Assembly: GCA_023053575.1 (NCBI GenBank)
Contig: JAKZAP010000009.1
Coordinates: 13,869,869-13,933,868, forward strand
Direction of reading: 5' to 3'
Source of the DNA: Branchinecta lynchi
Taxonomy: Eukaryota > Arthropoda > Branchiopoda > Anostraca > Branchinectidae
Length of the DNA: 64,000 bases
The translations under genes were made by a program, and so were the position numbers. Positions 47,394-59,029 of the stretch are shown one piece after another. The notes beneath the pieces were generated by a model that searched no databases, was not told the DNA's origin, and worked only from the letters and a program-made list of their open reading frames with translations. Positions within the stretch are counted from its first letter, which is position 1; each line of letters opens with the position of its first letter.

Positions 47394-47639
47394 TGTATTA
47401 TGCTCGGAACTACAGACTGCTCGCCAAAGCTCGAGCGAGAACATAATAGTTGAACCACCATGATGTGTTAACTGCTATGATTATTTCTTCCGTCTGAGCT
47501 GACTCTTAATCGTATTTGGTGGTACTACATGGATAAGTGAACTGATATGTTTCCATTTGTTAATACTAGACGTACACACTACAATTTTTAAGGCACCTGA
47601 GGTCCCAGGAGGGATCAATCAGATCATTCCAAAAGCATA

Positions 47640-47808
47640 CACTGTATCAAGTTTCGCCGAATAAGGATTAAAGTTAACTGCAGTGTTTGCTACTGGGATT
47701 AGTCGTATCTCTACCGAGATAAGATTAATCCGAATTAGAGATAAGATAATCATTTTAAAGACAATATTTATCCCAGTAGGAACACTGCAAGATATTATTT
47801 TTACAGTG
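47640..47808. mobile_element. CACTG-ended MITE (family S1)
   Basis: CACTGTATCAAGTTTCGCCG and ATTTTTACAGTG, with TA on both flanks and the mirror blocks GTTTGCTACTGGGATTAG and CCCAGTAGGAACACTGCAAG. 169 bases, non-coding. Confidence 0.78.
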
Positions 47809-47819
47809 TAGTTTGTAGA

Positions 47820-48075
47820 GGAACTTCCAGCGAGATTTCGGCTCTTCTGGACAAGGGTCGTCTTCAAGGTATAGCTTATAAACCGAGCTTCAATAAAATA
47901 GGTGACGTTTCTAGTAACTAAATACCTTATTCAAATAGGAAAATACATTCATTCAAACAATGTTTACAACGGATACGTCAGCTATGATTCTTCATCAGCG
48001 ATATTTCGGCCCTTCTTGGCAAGGGTCCTCGTCAGGCTTTCAATCCTCTGGTTCAACTTCGAGAAAGGAAAATAC
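47820..48075. repeat. P1-related fragments
   Basis: 47828-47870 (GCGAGATTTCGGCTCTTCTGG, AAGGGTCGTCTTC) and 47960-48065 (CAACGGATACGTCAGCTATG, GATATTTCGGCCCTTCTTGG) are pieces of P1. The second is almost identical to 37095-37205, including flanking GTTCAACTTCG. An AATAAA at about 47890 between them is the first plausible polyadenylation signal after PERK. Confidence 0.6.
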
Positions 48076-49359
48076 ATAAATATTTAATTTTAATAGGAAA
48101 TTTGAATAGCAAATATCTATTGGGTAAAAAACCCTTCAATATTTGCGGAATAGCGATCGCCGATTTGTGCTCTGCGCAGTGGCAGAGAAAGAGAAGTTTT
48201 GATTATTATCCGTTCTTGGTCGTAAATAGAACAATTTATTTTACGAATCAGTGTTCTTTTGCGAATCATTGGTTAATTTGGCGTCAGTTTGCTGACAAGC
48301 AGAAGATCTTTTCATTATGCGTTCTTGGTGGTAGATTGAATAATTGTGTTCTTTTACGAACCAGTGTTGATGGCAGTTTTCCCCAGTTGAGGTATTATGT
48401 GGGATGTGGTGTATTTTTCTCGTTAAAGGAGTTCAGTCAGGATGAAAAGGTTCGTTTGAACACGTCGTGTTACAATCAAAATTATCGAAAAACCCTTACA
48501 AAATCGCAAATAGTCTTTCTGCCATTGTAGTGTTATTGGGCGTTTTTAATTAGTTATGGCGAACTATTGAGACAGAGGTTCTCAGTCGGATCCTGTCGCA
48601 CATTTCCGAACTTCGTCGGTAAATGACTGCGTGGTCAGGCAAGTACGAGAGTAAATCTGGCAACATTTATAACAGTGCAATTGTTCTTGAATCAACTCCT
48701 TTAATGATTTCTTCATTTCGGAAGGAGTGATCAATCCCAATCGGTTGTACATCCTCGAACGACATTTATTTAGTCGGATGGGTCGGTCCGTACAGTTGAT
48801 GTGAGAGTAATGATGCCACGTTATTGTGTTGTGGGAGGAACACTTTGGTTTTACTTTCTTTCCACGTGTTCGTATACGTTTTTGTAATGATTTAGTTAAG
48901 TATTTCTGAAGTTGATGTGGCAGAAAAGTGCAAGATCACTGCCCATGTTAAGACAGTGTTTTCGGCAGTTGAGAATTCCTCGCGGCTTTAGCGAAAAAGT
49001 ACGAATCTGAGCTTCGCTACTTAGAAACTGTCTCATATTTGTTTTGTGTTTTTAAACGCATGTTGATCACGAAATTCGTTTTTCTTATGTTTGTAAATTT
49101 TGTGAAAGTAGTGGCGGCAATAATACTTTTTCGAACACGAAAACAGACCTGCGCTACCTGTGGCTTGAAGCCACTCTGCCAATCGCGTTGCTTTTTCCGT
49201 CCCTGTAGCCCAGTATTAGAGTGTCAGTACTCTATATGACTAAGTCCAAAACACGCCAGTGATCCACGGGAAGAACGAGAAAACGTCTCACCACCGACTC
49301 ATACTCACAATTCAAATCTTGTGTCAACCAATCACGGCGATCGTTGCTGACAGCTGTGC
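48076..49359. other. Unclassified downstream DNA
   Basis: At 48195-48370 a block of about 110 bases (CGTTCTTGGTCGTAAATAGA, TTACGAATCAGTGTTCTTTT) is imperfectly repeated, which accounts for the 142-codon frame at 48102-48530. No gene recognised. Confidence 0.4.
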
Positions 49360-49731
49360 ACTGTCAGAAGTTTCGTAACAGATAGCGTACAACACTTTCA
49401 AGAATAACACATTTTCACTTAGAAAGAAAGTGTTATGACCAATTAAGTTTAGATCTAGATCTCCAACAACACCTTCAATTGGTAAAACTACTAACGGGAA
49501 CGAAAGAAACATAACAGATAACATCCCAAAGTGTTATCTGCTGAAACCGCGCATCCTTCTGTTGTCGTTATGTAACTTCTGACAGTGTAGTAGTTTTAAC
49601 TATTGAAGGTGTTGTTGGAGATCTAGGCACGAAATAGTATAAACTTAATTGGTCATAACACTTTATTTCTAAGTGAAAAGGTGTTATTCTTGAAAGTGTT
49701 ATGCGCAATCTGTTATGAAACCTCTGACAGT
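49360..49731. mobile_element. Long inverted-repeat element CACTGTCAGAAGTTTC
   Basis: CACTGTCAGAAGTTTCGTAACAG at the left is mirrored by CTGTTATGAAACCTCTGACAGTG at the right. Arms continue inward (AAGAATAACACATTTTCACTT and its complement; AGATCTCCAACAACACCTTCAA and its complement) for more than 120 bases. Related to 13277-13690 and 62640-63020. Confidence 0.75.
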
Positions 49732-49959
49732 GTGGTGCCGTTTCTGGCTCTTCTGCTAGGTACACAGCGATTTTGTATCGCCAAGCAGAGTTAGTCATCA
49801 AGAGTATAAAGGCGACTGTTCCTGCTACTTTTAGAGGTCACGCAAAAACTGATCATAGTACGCAATCGATAACGCAGTTACTGTAAACGGGAAGGGATGT
49901 TTGACATCGCAAAAGTTGACCGTCTGTCAGCGCGATAACTCTCGAAGGGATGAGATATT

Positions 49960-50608
49960 AGTTGCGTTTTTGCGACCTTGGTATTAGATACCACAGTCTG
50001 AAGTCGTTTTTGCAGTACCGTGGTATCTGAGACCACGGTCAAAAGGCGTTTTTGCAGTTGTCATGGTATCTGATATTCGGATACCATGGTCTGACTGTGG
50101 TATCTGAAAAGTCATCTCACTTTCACCATCATCAACAATAGAGCCTAGGATTTTGTCAAATTGGTCGGAAAGAAGTTTGGCACTGAGTGCTCCGACTGGA
50201 TATTAATTTTCTTTTCGGACGACTTCGAAAAGCGCAGTTTCGGCAATTAGTTGCGTTTTCGCAGTTTTTGCAGTTACAGTGAAGTCTGATAACACTGTCA
50301 AAAGGAGCCTAGGATTTTGTCAAATTGGTGGGACAGACTTAGTTATTTTCCTGGGTACCAATTTTTCTTTTGGGACGACTTTGAAAACGCAAATTCGGCA
50401 ATTATCATTTTTGAAAAGCAACCGTAGCATCAGATACCACGGAACTGCAAAACGACAAAATGCACGTACAGTTACCGTAGTATCAGATACCATGGTATCT
50501 GCAAAAACGTAACTATTGTCGTATCAGATACCACGGTAACTAGATCGGCAATTAGTCGTTTGTGCAGTTACCGTAATAACAGATACCATGGTATCTGCAA
50601 AAACGCAA
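49960..50608. mobile_element. Family Q palindrome-rich element, copy 2, inserted in HP1
   Basis: AGTTGCGTTTTTGC at the left and GCAAAAACGCAA at the right. ATATT lies just outside both ends, in the HP1 sequence normally reading GAGATATTTTGATGAAAC. The element contains about eight palindromes of the type CGTGGTATCTGAGACCACGG or ATCAGATACCACGG between GCAAAAACG words, and the shared phrase GAGCCTAGGATTTTGTCAAA. 649 bases, close to the 663 of copy 1. Confidence 0.78.
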
Positions 50609-50912
50609 ATATTTTGTTCAAACTTGGTGTGAGGATTCTGTGGGTCAACGGACAGATCGAGTTCGCCGACGGGCTCCGTAGCTCTATATTTAGTAGTGGG
50701 GGAGGGTGGATCAGGTTAAGGAGCGAACAAAATACATTTTTGAAAGCTAATGAAATAGTCGATTCAGAGGTAAATAGAAGTGTTGAATTCGTGTATGGAA
50801 ATTATTTTCTCCCAGGCATGTAGCTCGCCCGGAATCCAGCCAAAACTGGAAAATTTGCTCAAAGTAAATTTTCATTTTGAAGTTGATTAGAGGTTGGATA
50901 TAGAGGTAAGAT

Positions 50913-51075
50913 TAAAGTGGACAGACTATAGTGGACAGACTAAAGTGGACAGACCATAGTGGAAAGACTAAAGTGGAGAGACTATAGTGGACAAAATAAA
51001 GTGGAAAGACTAAAGTGGACAGACTATAGTGGACAGACTAAAGTGAAAAGACTATAAAGTGGACAGACTATAGTG
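50913..51075. repeat. 16-bp minisatellite AGTGGACAGACTAAAG
   Basis: About ten copies of AGTGGACAGACTAAAG / AGTGGACAGACTATAG, with AAAGACT variants, lying within an HP1 unit. Confidence 0.85.
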
Positions 51076-51299
51076 CAGTGGGTTCGTTTTGAGCTTTAGT
51101 CGAAACTGGAATTTCGCAGAAGCAAGGCAGAAAATTTTGAATCCGATGAGATAGTCGATGCTGAACGCAGATCTGAATCTAATTTGCCCACCGAACAAGC
51201 AGTTCGCCCGGAATCCAGCCAAAGTCGGAAATGCCGTAAAAATGAAATTTTGTTTCAATTAGAGGGGGCCCAAGATAATTTTTGTCACAAGGTTTTGCT

Positions 51300-53400
51300 T
51301 AGTCTCAACTGCTGAAGACTTGGATTCACAGGTGCAGAATTTTCACAGCAAACTAAATGAAAAGTTTGTTGAATGTTTTCCGGAAAAAAAGACGAAAGTG
51401 TGTTCAACTGATAAACCATACGTAAATTCAGAGATTAAACAAATGATTAAACATAAACTGCACTTAATTGGAAAAGGAAAGGAAGAAGAAGCAAAGAAAT
51501 TAAGAAACAAAATTAAATGGAAAATTAAACAGGCGCAGGAAAATTATTATAAAAAGGAAGTAGATAACCTCCTTGAATCCAAGCCTTCACAGTTCTTCGG
51601 TAAAGTTAAACATCTGACTGGTAGAGGCCCGCAACCAGTTGATTTCATGAAGGAGGAGCCATCAGAGAAAACAGCGAACGACCTAAACTCTCATTTTGCT
51701 TCTATTGTACAGTCGTACCCACCACTGCCTCCTGAAAAGCCACCTTCGTTTTCAGCTGAAGCACCATCCCAAAACTCACAAGAAGATTCAAATGTAAATT
51801 CTAATTTAATGCCTGAAATTTCAATATCAGAAATTAAAAAGAAACTCTCCTCGTTAAAGAAAACATCAGTGGCACCCTTTGATGTTCCAGTAGCCATTGC
51901 TAAAGCTTTTGCGAAAGAATTGGCGTTTCCTCTTCATATTATTTACAATAATATCACCAAAACTGGATATTTCCCCAAAAAGTGGAAAATTGGCTTCATC
52001 ACTCCCATTCCGAAAAAGGGAGCAGCCAATGATTTCTCTGGTGCGAGGCCGATCACTGTTACATCAATTTTTAGCCGAATTTACGAGAGCTTTGTTGCTT
52101 CTTGGCTAAAAAAATATCTCTCGGAAGTCATCGATAAGAGGCAATTTGGTAACATCCCGAAGTGTTCAACTGTTCACTATCTCGTTAGTTTACTTGATTT
52201 TATTTTTAAAAATTTAGATGAACCCGGGAAATGGATAAATCTAATTGCAATAGATTTTAAAAAAGCTTTCGATCTTGTAGATCACAAGATTTTGCTGGAA
52301 AATATGGCAGAGAAAAATATTCCTGAATATCTTATTAATATCGTAAAAAGCTTTCTAACAAACAGAGAACAAATCGTAAAATATAAAAATAATTTTTCTT
52401 CTTCTTTACCGATTTTTTGCGGTGTCCCGCAAGGAACAGCGATCGGTCCTTTATGCTTCCTCCTCATGATCAATGAAATAGCTGTCGGGCTGGAAGAAAG
52501 ATGGAAGTATGTAGATGATCTTTCCCTAGCAGAGGTAGTATTTGGAGCGTGTAAAAGTCAAACTTTCAATTATATTGAACAAGTTACCTCTGAAGCAGCA
52601 AAATTAAATATGGTGGTAAATAAAGATAAATCTTCAGTAATGACATTTTCATTTCTCAAGAAAAGCCTACCTGAATTCGAACCACCTATAGACCCAAACC
52701 TCCTCTGTAACAGCACTACCCTGCTTGGGGTAGTGATCTCTTCTGATCTAACTTGGCATGAAAACACAAGATTGATTGTAAAAAAGGCAAATGGTGCTAT
52801 CCAAATGCTGAAGACTAAAGAAATTCCGGGTTCCTAAGGATAAACTAAAATTAATTTTCTGCATGTTCATCCGCCCACTAGTAGAATATGCATGTCCTGT
52901 TTGGCATTTCGCTCTTACAAAAGAAGAAAGTGATAAAATTGAACGGGTTCAGAAGAGGTCGCTAGAAATCATCTACGGAGGTTCCCCACTGCCTTACTCT
53001 TTTTATCTAAAAGAATACAAACTTGACCCCCTTTTTGCCCGTCGAGAGAAACTGTGCCTAAAATTTGGCTCAACCCTCCTCCTCCACCCCATCTACAAGA
53101 ACTTCCTCCCGCCCCCCTTTGCCCCCCTCAGATCCCGACTCCCCAGAGATGCGGCTGCGAAAGTTCCAAAACTGACACCGGTTTACTCCAGGTCACAGCG
53201 TTATTCTCGAAGCTTTGTGCCGAGTTTTGTTCGTACTTTTAACAATTCGTAACTTGTGCGTTTTATCCTATTCTTTTTGTTTTTCTCGTTGACAAATCTT
53301 TCTTGTATTAACTGTTTGACTAAAAGATACCATATTTGGGCTATGCCTATGAGAGACTGTATCTTGTTTACATTAAATGATTTGATTTTGATTTGATCTT
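51300..53400 (+). mobile_element. LINE with nearly complete RT, 5'-truncated
   Basis: Plus-strand non-LTR retrotransposon. One long RT frame plus a frameshifted C-terminus, then a 3' UTR ending TTTGATTTTGATTTGATC at about 53380-53398. The endonuclease domain is missing. The first recognisable residues (DLDSQV, then FHSKL) correspond to those of the minus-strand copy in intron 7 (DLDSKV, then FQSKL), so both start at the same point. Downstream of PERK. Confidence 0.85.
51320..53252 (+). pseudogene. LINE reverse transcriptase with one frameshift
   Basis: The frame 51320-52837 carries the fingers (FSGARPITVTSIFSRIYES), motif A LIAIDFKKAFDLVDHKIL at about residue 306, [15 protein letters not shown] at about 367 and catalytic YVDD at about 396. 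Near 52815 a one-base change creates a false ending (KTKEIPGS). The true continuation KKFRVPKDKLKLIFCMFIRP leads into the frame 52863-53252 ([14 protein letters not shown], then SFVPSFVRTFNNS). Catalytic residues intact. Apart from the missing 5' part it needs only one indel, so it is a fairly recent insertion. Confidence 0.88.
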
Positions 53401-54519
53401 AGAAGTGAATTCCTTAAAGCATAATGGACACTTCTAATGCTTTACTTTGTATTAAATGCTTCACAAATAAACATTTCCGATTTCCTTTAGAAGGCGCTAC
53501 GAAAATCGGCCGTTTTCTTGTTATCCCTTGTCTTTACCTCTCTGGCATTTCGGCGATCCAAATCTTAGGAGCTGGGATATCGTGGCAGAAAATTCAAAAA
53601 CTCCCAGCAATGCTTGATATAAAAGGATATATTTGAGATGTCACTAAAGTCAAGCCGCAGATGCAGTTTACCTGATTGTTCTAGTGTTTCATCAGAAGTT
53701 CCATGGCTTAAAGTGCCTACTAAAAGTTTTTCTTTGTGGAATAGTGTTGCGAAGCTTGATTAGCTTGCTTTATAAAATGTACCAGAATATGCAATAAGCT
53801 TACAAGAAAAAACATAGCTACAAAAATCATTCAAAAAAAATAACCTATTCAGATCTGAATTATACAAGCTGATGTATGCATAAAATAAAGATCTACTAAG
53901 TATTATAAGAAATATCACTTTTATCTTTGTCCAAGCTAGTAAATTGAGCATGTACTGGCCCAAAAACTTACGCTTTGAAATACCACAGAGAGGAAACTAT
54001 GGAAAAAGCTGCTGATCTAGGGGGTAAGCATTGTTCCTAGGTTGTTACAGAGTGGGATTGGGGTAGTTTGATGTGCCCATTGAACTTTAAAGTGCACAAA
54101 AAAAAATTTATGCAACGAATGCATTTTCATGATCCCGATGCGCCAATCATCATTTTTGCCTCGGGGGGGGGGGGGGGGGGGGGGGCTCGCGTCGGGGCAA
54201 GAATACATGATGAATCTATTCCTGAATTTAATTGTCTTGTCATACAAGGGATTCCACCGAAATTTGTCCAAAATCGAATATTTGGTAGACTTAAATTTTA
54301 GTTAGATCGTCCAACTCCAGATCTAGAGGTTCTTGGTTCGCCTCTCGCTGTCACCAGCTATTTTTGTCTGCATACATTTTGCGAAGTTTCAGAGCTGCTA
54401 GACTTCGATTCATTAGTTGACATAAAATACATACTGAGCCCATACCTGAACTTTAGCTGCGTTCGTTGCACTCCGGGCTGTCTCTTGTGTTTTGTCACCA
54501 GTGTTTGGTTATTGGGATC
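53401..54519. other. Unclassified, with G-run and a tRNA-like scrap
   Basis: No gene seen. A G-run of about 22 lies at 54163-54184. At 54303-54350 TCCAACTCCAGATCTAGAGG followed by TTCTTGGTTCGCCTCTCG resembles the 3' half of a tRNA and may be a SINE scrap. Confidence 0.4.
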
Positions 54520-55757
54520 CCAAAATGTAAGTGGCGGGATACCTATGACATCGCAAAAGTTGTCCGTCTGTGCGCACCATAACTCTCGAAGGGAATGATA
54601 TTTTGATGAAACTTGGTGTGAGGATTCTTTGGGTCAAGAGTAAGGTCAATCGTAGATGGGCTCTGTAGCTCTACATTTAGGGGTGGGGGAGGGGGTTTAA
54701 GTTAAGGGTCAAATGAAATATTTTTAAACAGATAATGTGATAGTCGATTAAGGGGTAGGAAGACATGGTTAAGACGATGGTGAAAACCTTTTTGTCATCA
54801 GACAAGTAGTTCGCCCGGAATCCTGTCAAAACCGGAAAGTTTGCTAAAAGTAAAAGTTTTATTTGACGTTGATTAGATATTCGATTTAGGGGTAAAAAAG
54901 ACATACTGGACACGATGGTGGAAACCATTTTTGCGCCGGACAAGTAGTTAGCCCGGAATCCGGCGAAAACCGGAAAGTCTGTTAAAAGTAAAAGTTTTAT
55001 TTGAAGTTGATTAGATGTTCGATTTAGAGGTAGAAGGACGTGCTGAACACGATGGTGAAAACCATTTTCTCGCCGGATAACTAGTTCACCCCGAATCCTG
55101 GCAAAACCGGCAAGTTTGTTAAATGTAAAAGTTTTATTTGGAGTTGATTAGATGTTCGATTTAGGGGTAAGAAGACATGCTGAACACTTGCGTGAAAATA
55201 ATTTTCTACCCGGAGGAGTAGTTCGCCCGGAATCCGGCCAAAGCCGGAAAAAGTTAAAGTTTTATTTGGAGTTGATTAGATATCCGATTTAGGGGTAAGA
55301 AGAGATGCTGAATCCGTGTATGAAAATCATTTTTTACTCGGACAAATAGTTCGACCGGAATCCGGCTGGAGTCGGAAAATTTGTTATAAGTTAAATTTTT
55401 ATTTGAAGTTGGTTAGATGTTCATTATTAGGGAAAGAAGATACCCTGAGTTCGTTTTTGAGCTTTCTTTTTTCGCCGGACAAGTAGTTTCGAAATTCGGC
55501 CGAAACCGGGAAATTGGCAGAAGTGGCAGGAAGTTTTCGTCAAAACAGATATGACTTGGGTAAACAGACATGCTGAATCCATATCTTAACTTGGTTTTCT
55601 CAGATGATTAGCTATTTGACCTTAACCTGTTTCTGAATTTTGATAGTAAATGTTCAAGGAGTCTGGCGAAGAGTGGATCTGGCGACGAGAAGACCCAATT
55701 GTCTGGACCAAATATTGAATTTTTGGGATCCGATCGAAATCTTTGGTCTTTTTCTTT
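54520..55757 (+). repeat. HP1 copy e, near full length
   Basis: From TTATTGGGATCCCAAAATGT to GGGATCCGATCGAAATC, TTTGGTCTTTTTC. The leader (GTTGTCCGTCTGTGCGCACC, AACTCTCGAAGGGAATG, ATGAAACTTGGTGTGAGGAT, GGGCTCTGTAGCTCTAC) is followed by six or seven 137-base units and the AGTGGCAGGAAGTTTTCGTC, GTCTGGCGAAGA right part. It is the best copy for defining the family. Confidence 0.82.
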
Positions 55758-55985
55758 TATAATGCGTTTTTTGGTTCACCGGTGAGTTGACGAAAACTTG
55801 CTAACTCCTCGGTATAGCCGGGCTCCGGAGCAGGTTCTGGTTAGTCCGCACTGGTGAGGTAAACCGGACACTGGTTGGTTCAAAAACGGGTTATAAGACT
55901 GGTGAGTAGTCACCGGTGGATGCAAAAACGGCTTATAAGAAAAACCGGAGACCACCGGTGAGAACTCCCGTGACAAAGAACGTAG
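55758..55985. repeat. ACCGGTGAG-rich insert between two HP1 right ends
   Basis: GGTTCACCGGTGAGTTGACG near the left and CCACCGGTGAGAACTCCCGTG near the right, with further TCACCGGTGGATGCAAAAAC and GGCTTATAAG repeats. Likely a small TIR element; ends not firmly located. Confidence 0.45.
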
Positions 55986-56322
55986 CCTTTATTTTCCTAC
56001 CGGAAAAGAACTTCGTCGTGAGTACAGCTAAAACAAGGAATTTCGCAAAGGGTTCAGGTATGAGATAGAGGGATAAACATACATACTGAATCCATATCTG
56101 GACTTTGTGTTCTCAGATGGTTAGCTGTTCGGCTGTATTTTGTCAATAAACACCACAACGGTATCATCTATATTGATTTTCAAGCGGCTGATTAGTGGTA
56201 AACTAGTAAAAATGTTTAAGGAGTCTGGCGAAGACCGGATATCTACCAAGTCCCGATTGTTCCAATAAAAGTCCAATAAATATTATTTTTTTGGAATGCC
56301 ATCAAAACCTTTTGTCTTGTTG
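55986..56322 (+). repeat. HP1 right-end fragment
   Basis: ACATACTGAATCCATATCTGG, TCTCAGATGGTTAGCTG, GGAGTCTGGCGAAGACCGGA and the terminus CATCAAAACCTTTTGTCTTG. Same variant as 18050-18382 (both have CACTACGG/CACAACGGTAT and CAAGCGG.CGATTAG), pointing to an HP1 subfamily. Confidence 0.6.
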
Positions 56323-56326
56323 TTTT

Positions 56327-57071
56327 TGGGATCCTAAAATCTAAGTGGAGAGATACCTATGACATCGCAAAATGTGTTCGTCTGTCCGTCCGTCCATCTG
56401 TCAGCATGGTAACTCTTAAAGGGAATGAGATTTGTTTGATGAACCTTGGTGTGAAGATTCTTTGGTCAAAGGAAAGGTCGAGATAGTAGATGGACTCGGT
56501 AACCCTACATTTAGTGGTGGGGGAGGGGTTCAGATTAAGGGCAGACGAACTATTTTTAAACAGCTAATGAGATTGTAGATTAAGGGGCAAGAAGACACAC
56601 TGAAGAAATCATGAAAACCATTTCCTCGCCGGACCAGCTGTTCGCCCGGAATCCGGCCAAAACCGGAAAGTTTGCTAGAAGTAAAAGTTTTATTTTAAGT
56701 GGTTAGATGTTGGATTTAGGGATAAGAAGACACGCTGAACGCTTATGCGAAAATCATTTTCTACCCGGACAAGTAATTCACAAGTTAATGTTTTATTTGA
56801 ACTTTTTTTTGTTTTGTTTTTCGATATAAGGGTAAGGAGACAGGCTGAATTCGTTTTTGAGCTTTAATTTTTTTTTGTATAGCGGTAAAGACACATGCTG
56901 AATCCATATCTGAACTTGGTTGATTAGCTAATTGGCCTTAATCTGTTTCTAAATTTTAATAGTAAAACTGTTCAACAAGTTTGGTGAAGACTGGTCTGGC
57001 TAAGACAAGACCCAATTGTCTGTATCAAAATATTAAATTTGCGGGATCCCATCAAAACCCTTGGTCTTGTT
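56327..57071 (+). repeat. HP1 copy f, short
   Basis: TTTTTGGGATCCTAAAATCT to GGGATCCCATCAAAACCC, TTGGTCTTGTTGC, with only about two complete internal units, showing that unit number varies between copies. Confidence 0.78.
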
Positions 57072-57249
57072 GCATTATGAATGCTCAGCTCAGCCTTAAA
57101 CGTTATAACCGCAGGCGTGTCAACAACGGTCAGCACCGTCGCAATTTCGCGAAGAATAAATGTTTATGAACGGATAGTGAGCTGCATGATTGTGGCGGTT
57201 CAACTAACAGTAAGGGGGACACGCGATTGGCTCATGGTGGGTTTACACA

Positions 57250-57432
57250 CTGCGTAAAATCCGAGCGTATTTTGAAATCCGAGCGTATTTTACGCACGTT
57301 TTGAGCTTGAAAAGATTTCTTGCAATACGGACGTAAATAGAGAAATCGGTCCGTTTTGTATTCAAAAACGTTCGTATTGCTATAAATCTTTTCCAAGCTC
57401 AAAACGTGCGTAAAATACGGATGCTCTGTAAA
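57250..57432. repeat. Hairpin with CGTATTTTACGCACGTTTTG arms
   Basis: 57283-57330 (GCGTATTTTACGCACGTTTT, GAGCTTGAAAAGATTTCTTG) is mirrored by 57372-57420 (AAATCTTTTCCAAGCTCAAA, ACGTGCGTAAAATACG). The loop is about 45 bases. A small foldback. Confidence 0.75.
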
Positions 57433-59029
57433 TAATGGAGAAGGAAGACCTACTATTTCCTTGTATCCCAGTATTGTGTTGGTGAACATCTAACCTCTCC
57501 TGGACCTCTCACAAAATATTCCCGCAAATCAATCCGGGAGGCTCTCAGTGTAATACTTATATATGATAATCAACGTATAAAAATTGCGTAATCCAGCTGC
57601 AGGCGTCACATTTATTTCTCTGTAAACCGACCTCATGAACTCCCGGTTCCCCGCGACACAAAAACTCTGACCGCGTTATTACATATAATAACGCGTTATC
57701 ATATACACTCAGCTTTTATTTTTCCTCTGCCCTTTCTTCACTAAACTTCACATAGAACTTTTCTGAACTGTTCTGAAACTGGTTAGATCACTCTCAAAGT
57801 AAACCCAACCCACCGGATATAACCAGAATAACGAAAAAACCCGTGAAAATAAAGAGTGAAAGTTGAATCCTCGGTTGAATTTACTTAACCTAGACTAAAC
57901 CCCAGCGTACCACATGTAACGAGAACAAACATGGCAAGCGTGATAATTAGTGTATTGCAAATAGAGGCGATAGGGTATACTTATGAAGCAACGAATCTCG
58001 GAAACGAGAATCGAAGGAAATACTATTGAAGTAGAATGAATTATTATCAGAAGTGCGTCATGCGACATACAACACAAATCGTGCCACAAGCAACGCAGAA
58101 CTTTGCGTTTTGTCGCAGTGTCGGATGCGTTGAAATATTTCAACATTCGACCTAACGCAGGCGATACTTGGGGGAAAGAAAAGAAAAACAGAGACTTATA
58201 GTTAATTTTCAAGACTAAAAATTGCTCTACCCTAGCTGATCTGACTGTAATCCTAGCATGGTTGAATGCAACATATCTTCTGAATAACCTTGTCCTTGAA
58301 AAAAAAAAAAAATTGGGTTTTGCCTATAACAGAAGAAACAGGCCTGCAGAACAAGCAAAATGTCAAACAATTCCGTTTTGATGTTGACGTTTTCTACCCG
58401 TTTTTTACACACTTAGCATGGTTTAATTGTCTATTGAATGCGAAGTCCTTCCAGTGCACTAACGGCAAATCACGAACTGGAATGTTTGCATGATTGACAG
58501 ACAACAGAATATGCAGGAATTATTTTACGTTTTCGGCTGTTGCAATGCCTAGAAAAAACGAGACGATAATAATCTTCATGCGTACTTTAATTGGCCCTCT
58601 GACAAGTCTTCCAGTTTCGTTCTTTGCCAGAAGTGCGCTGGAACCAAAAAACACGCGCCTTTCCTTGCTAGAAGGTATCGGACTTTCCTGTGATTATGCT
58701 GGTATTTGCGTTAATTACCGTACTTTCTGCGCTATTGGGTTTACGCGGAGTACAAAGTCATCCGACCAATGGCAGTGAGATCAGTATTCTGTCTGACGTT
58801 GGTGTGAAAGGATACATTGGAATGTCGAAGAATTTGAGTGAAATATTTTCGTAAGTTTTGCTTTATTGGGGAAAAGGGTTGGAGGAAAGGAGTTCGAATG
58901 TGGGAAGACATGAGTGACTATGTGAAATGATTCGATAGGTTCAATGGTGTGATCTATTGTTGCGGATGAACCATACTGTATTTTTCTTGTGACTGCGCCT
59001 ATGCGCAGTCTAATATATCCCTTATTTCT
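57433..59029. other. Unclassified downstream DNA
   Basis: Frames on both strands up to 105 codons show no family I recognise. The minus-strand frame 58212-57895 looks open and balanced (CLWHDLCC...), but no motif identifies it. No RNA gene seen. Confidence 0.35.

Larger units (their letters stand above)
49905..51270 (+). repeat. HP1 copy d, interrupted by a family Q element
   Basis: GCAAAAGTTGACCGTCTGTC, GATAACTCTCGAAGGGATGA up to 49954, then after the insertion CAAACTTGGTGTGAGGATTC at 50618, followed by CGTAGCTCTATATTTAG and internal units (CGCCCGGAATCCAGCC). A 16-base minisatellite lies inside. The right terminus is not recognisable; the LINE at 51300 follows. Confidence 0.7.

Noticed and set aside
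48102..48530. 142-codon plus-strand frame as a gene
   Set aside because: Overlaps an imperfect internal duplication, has no recognisable domain and no evident promoter or splice structure.
54303..54355. tRNA gene candidate
   Set aside because: Only a 3'-half-like segment with no A box or acceptor pairing; at most a SINE scrap.
57895..58212. 105-codon minus-strand frame as a host exon
   Set aside because: Plausible composition but no known motif, and its splice borders would be arbitrary.
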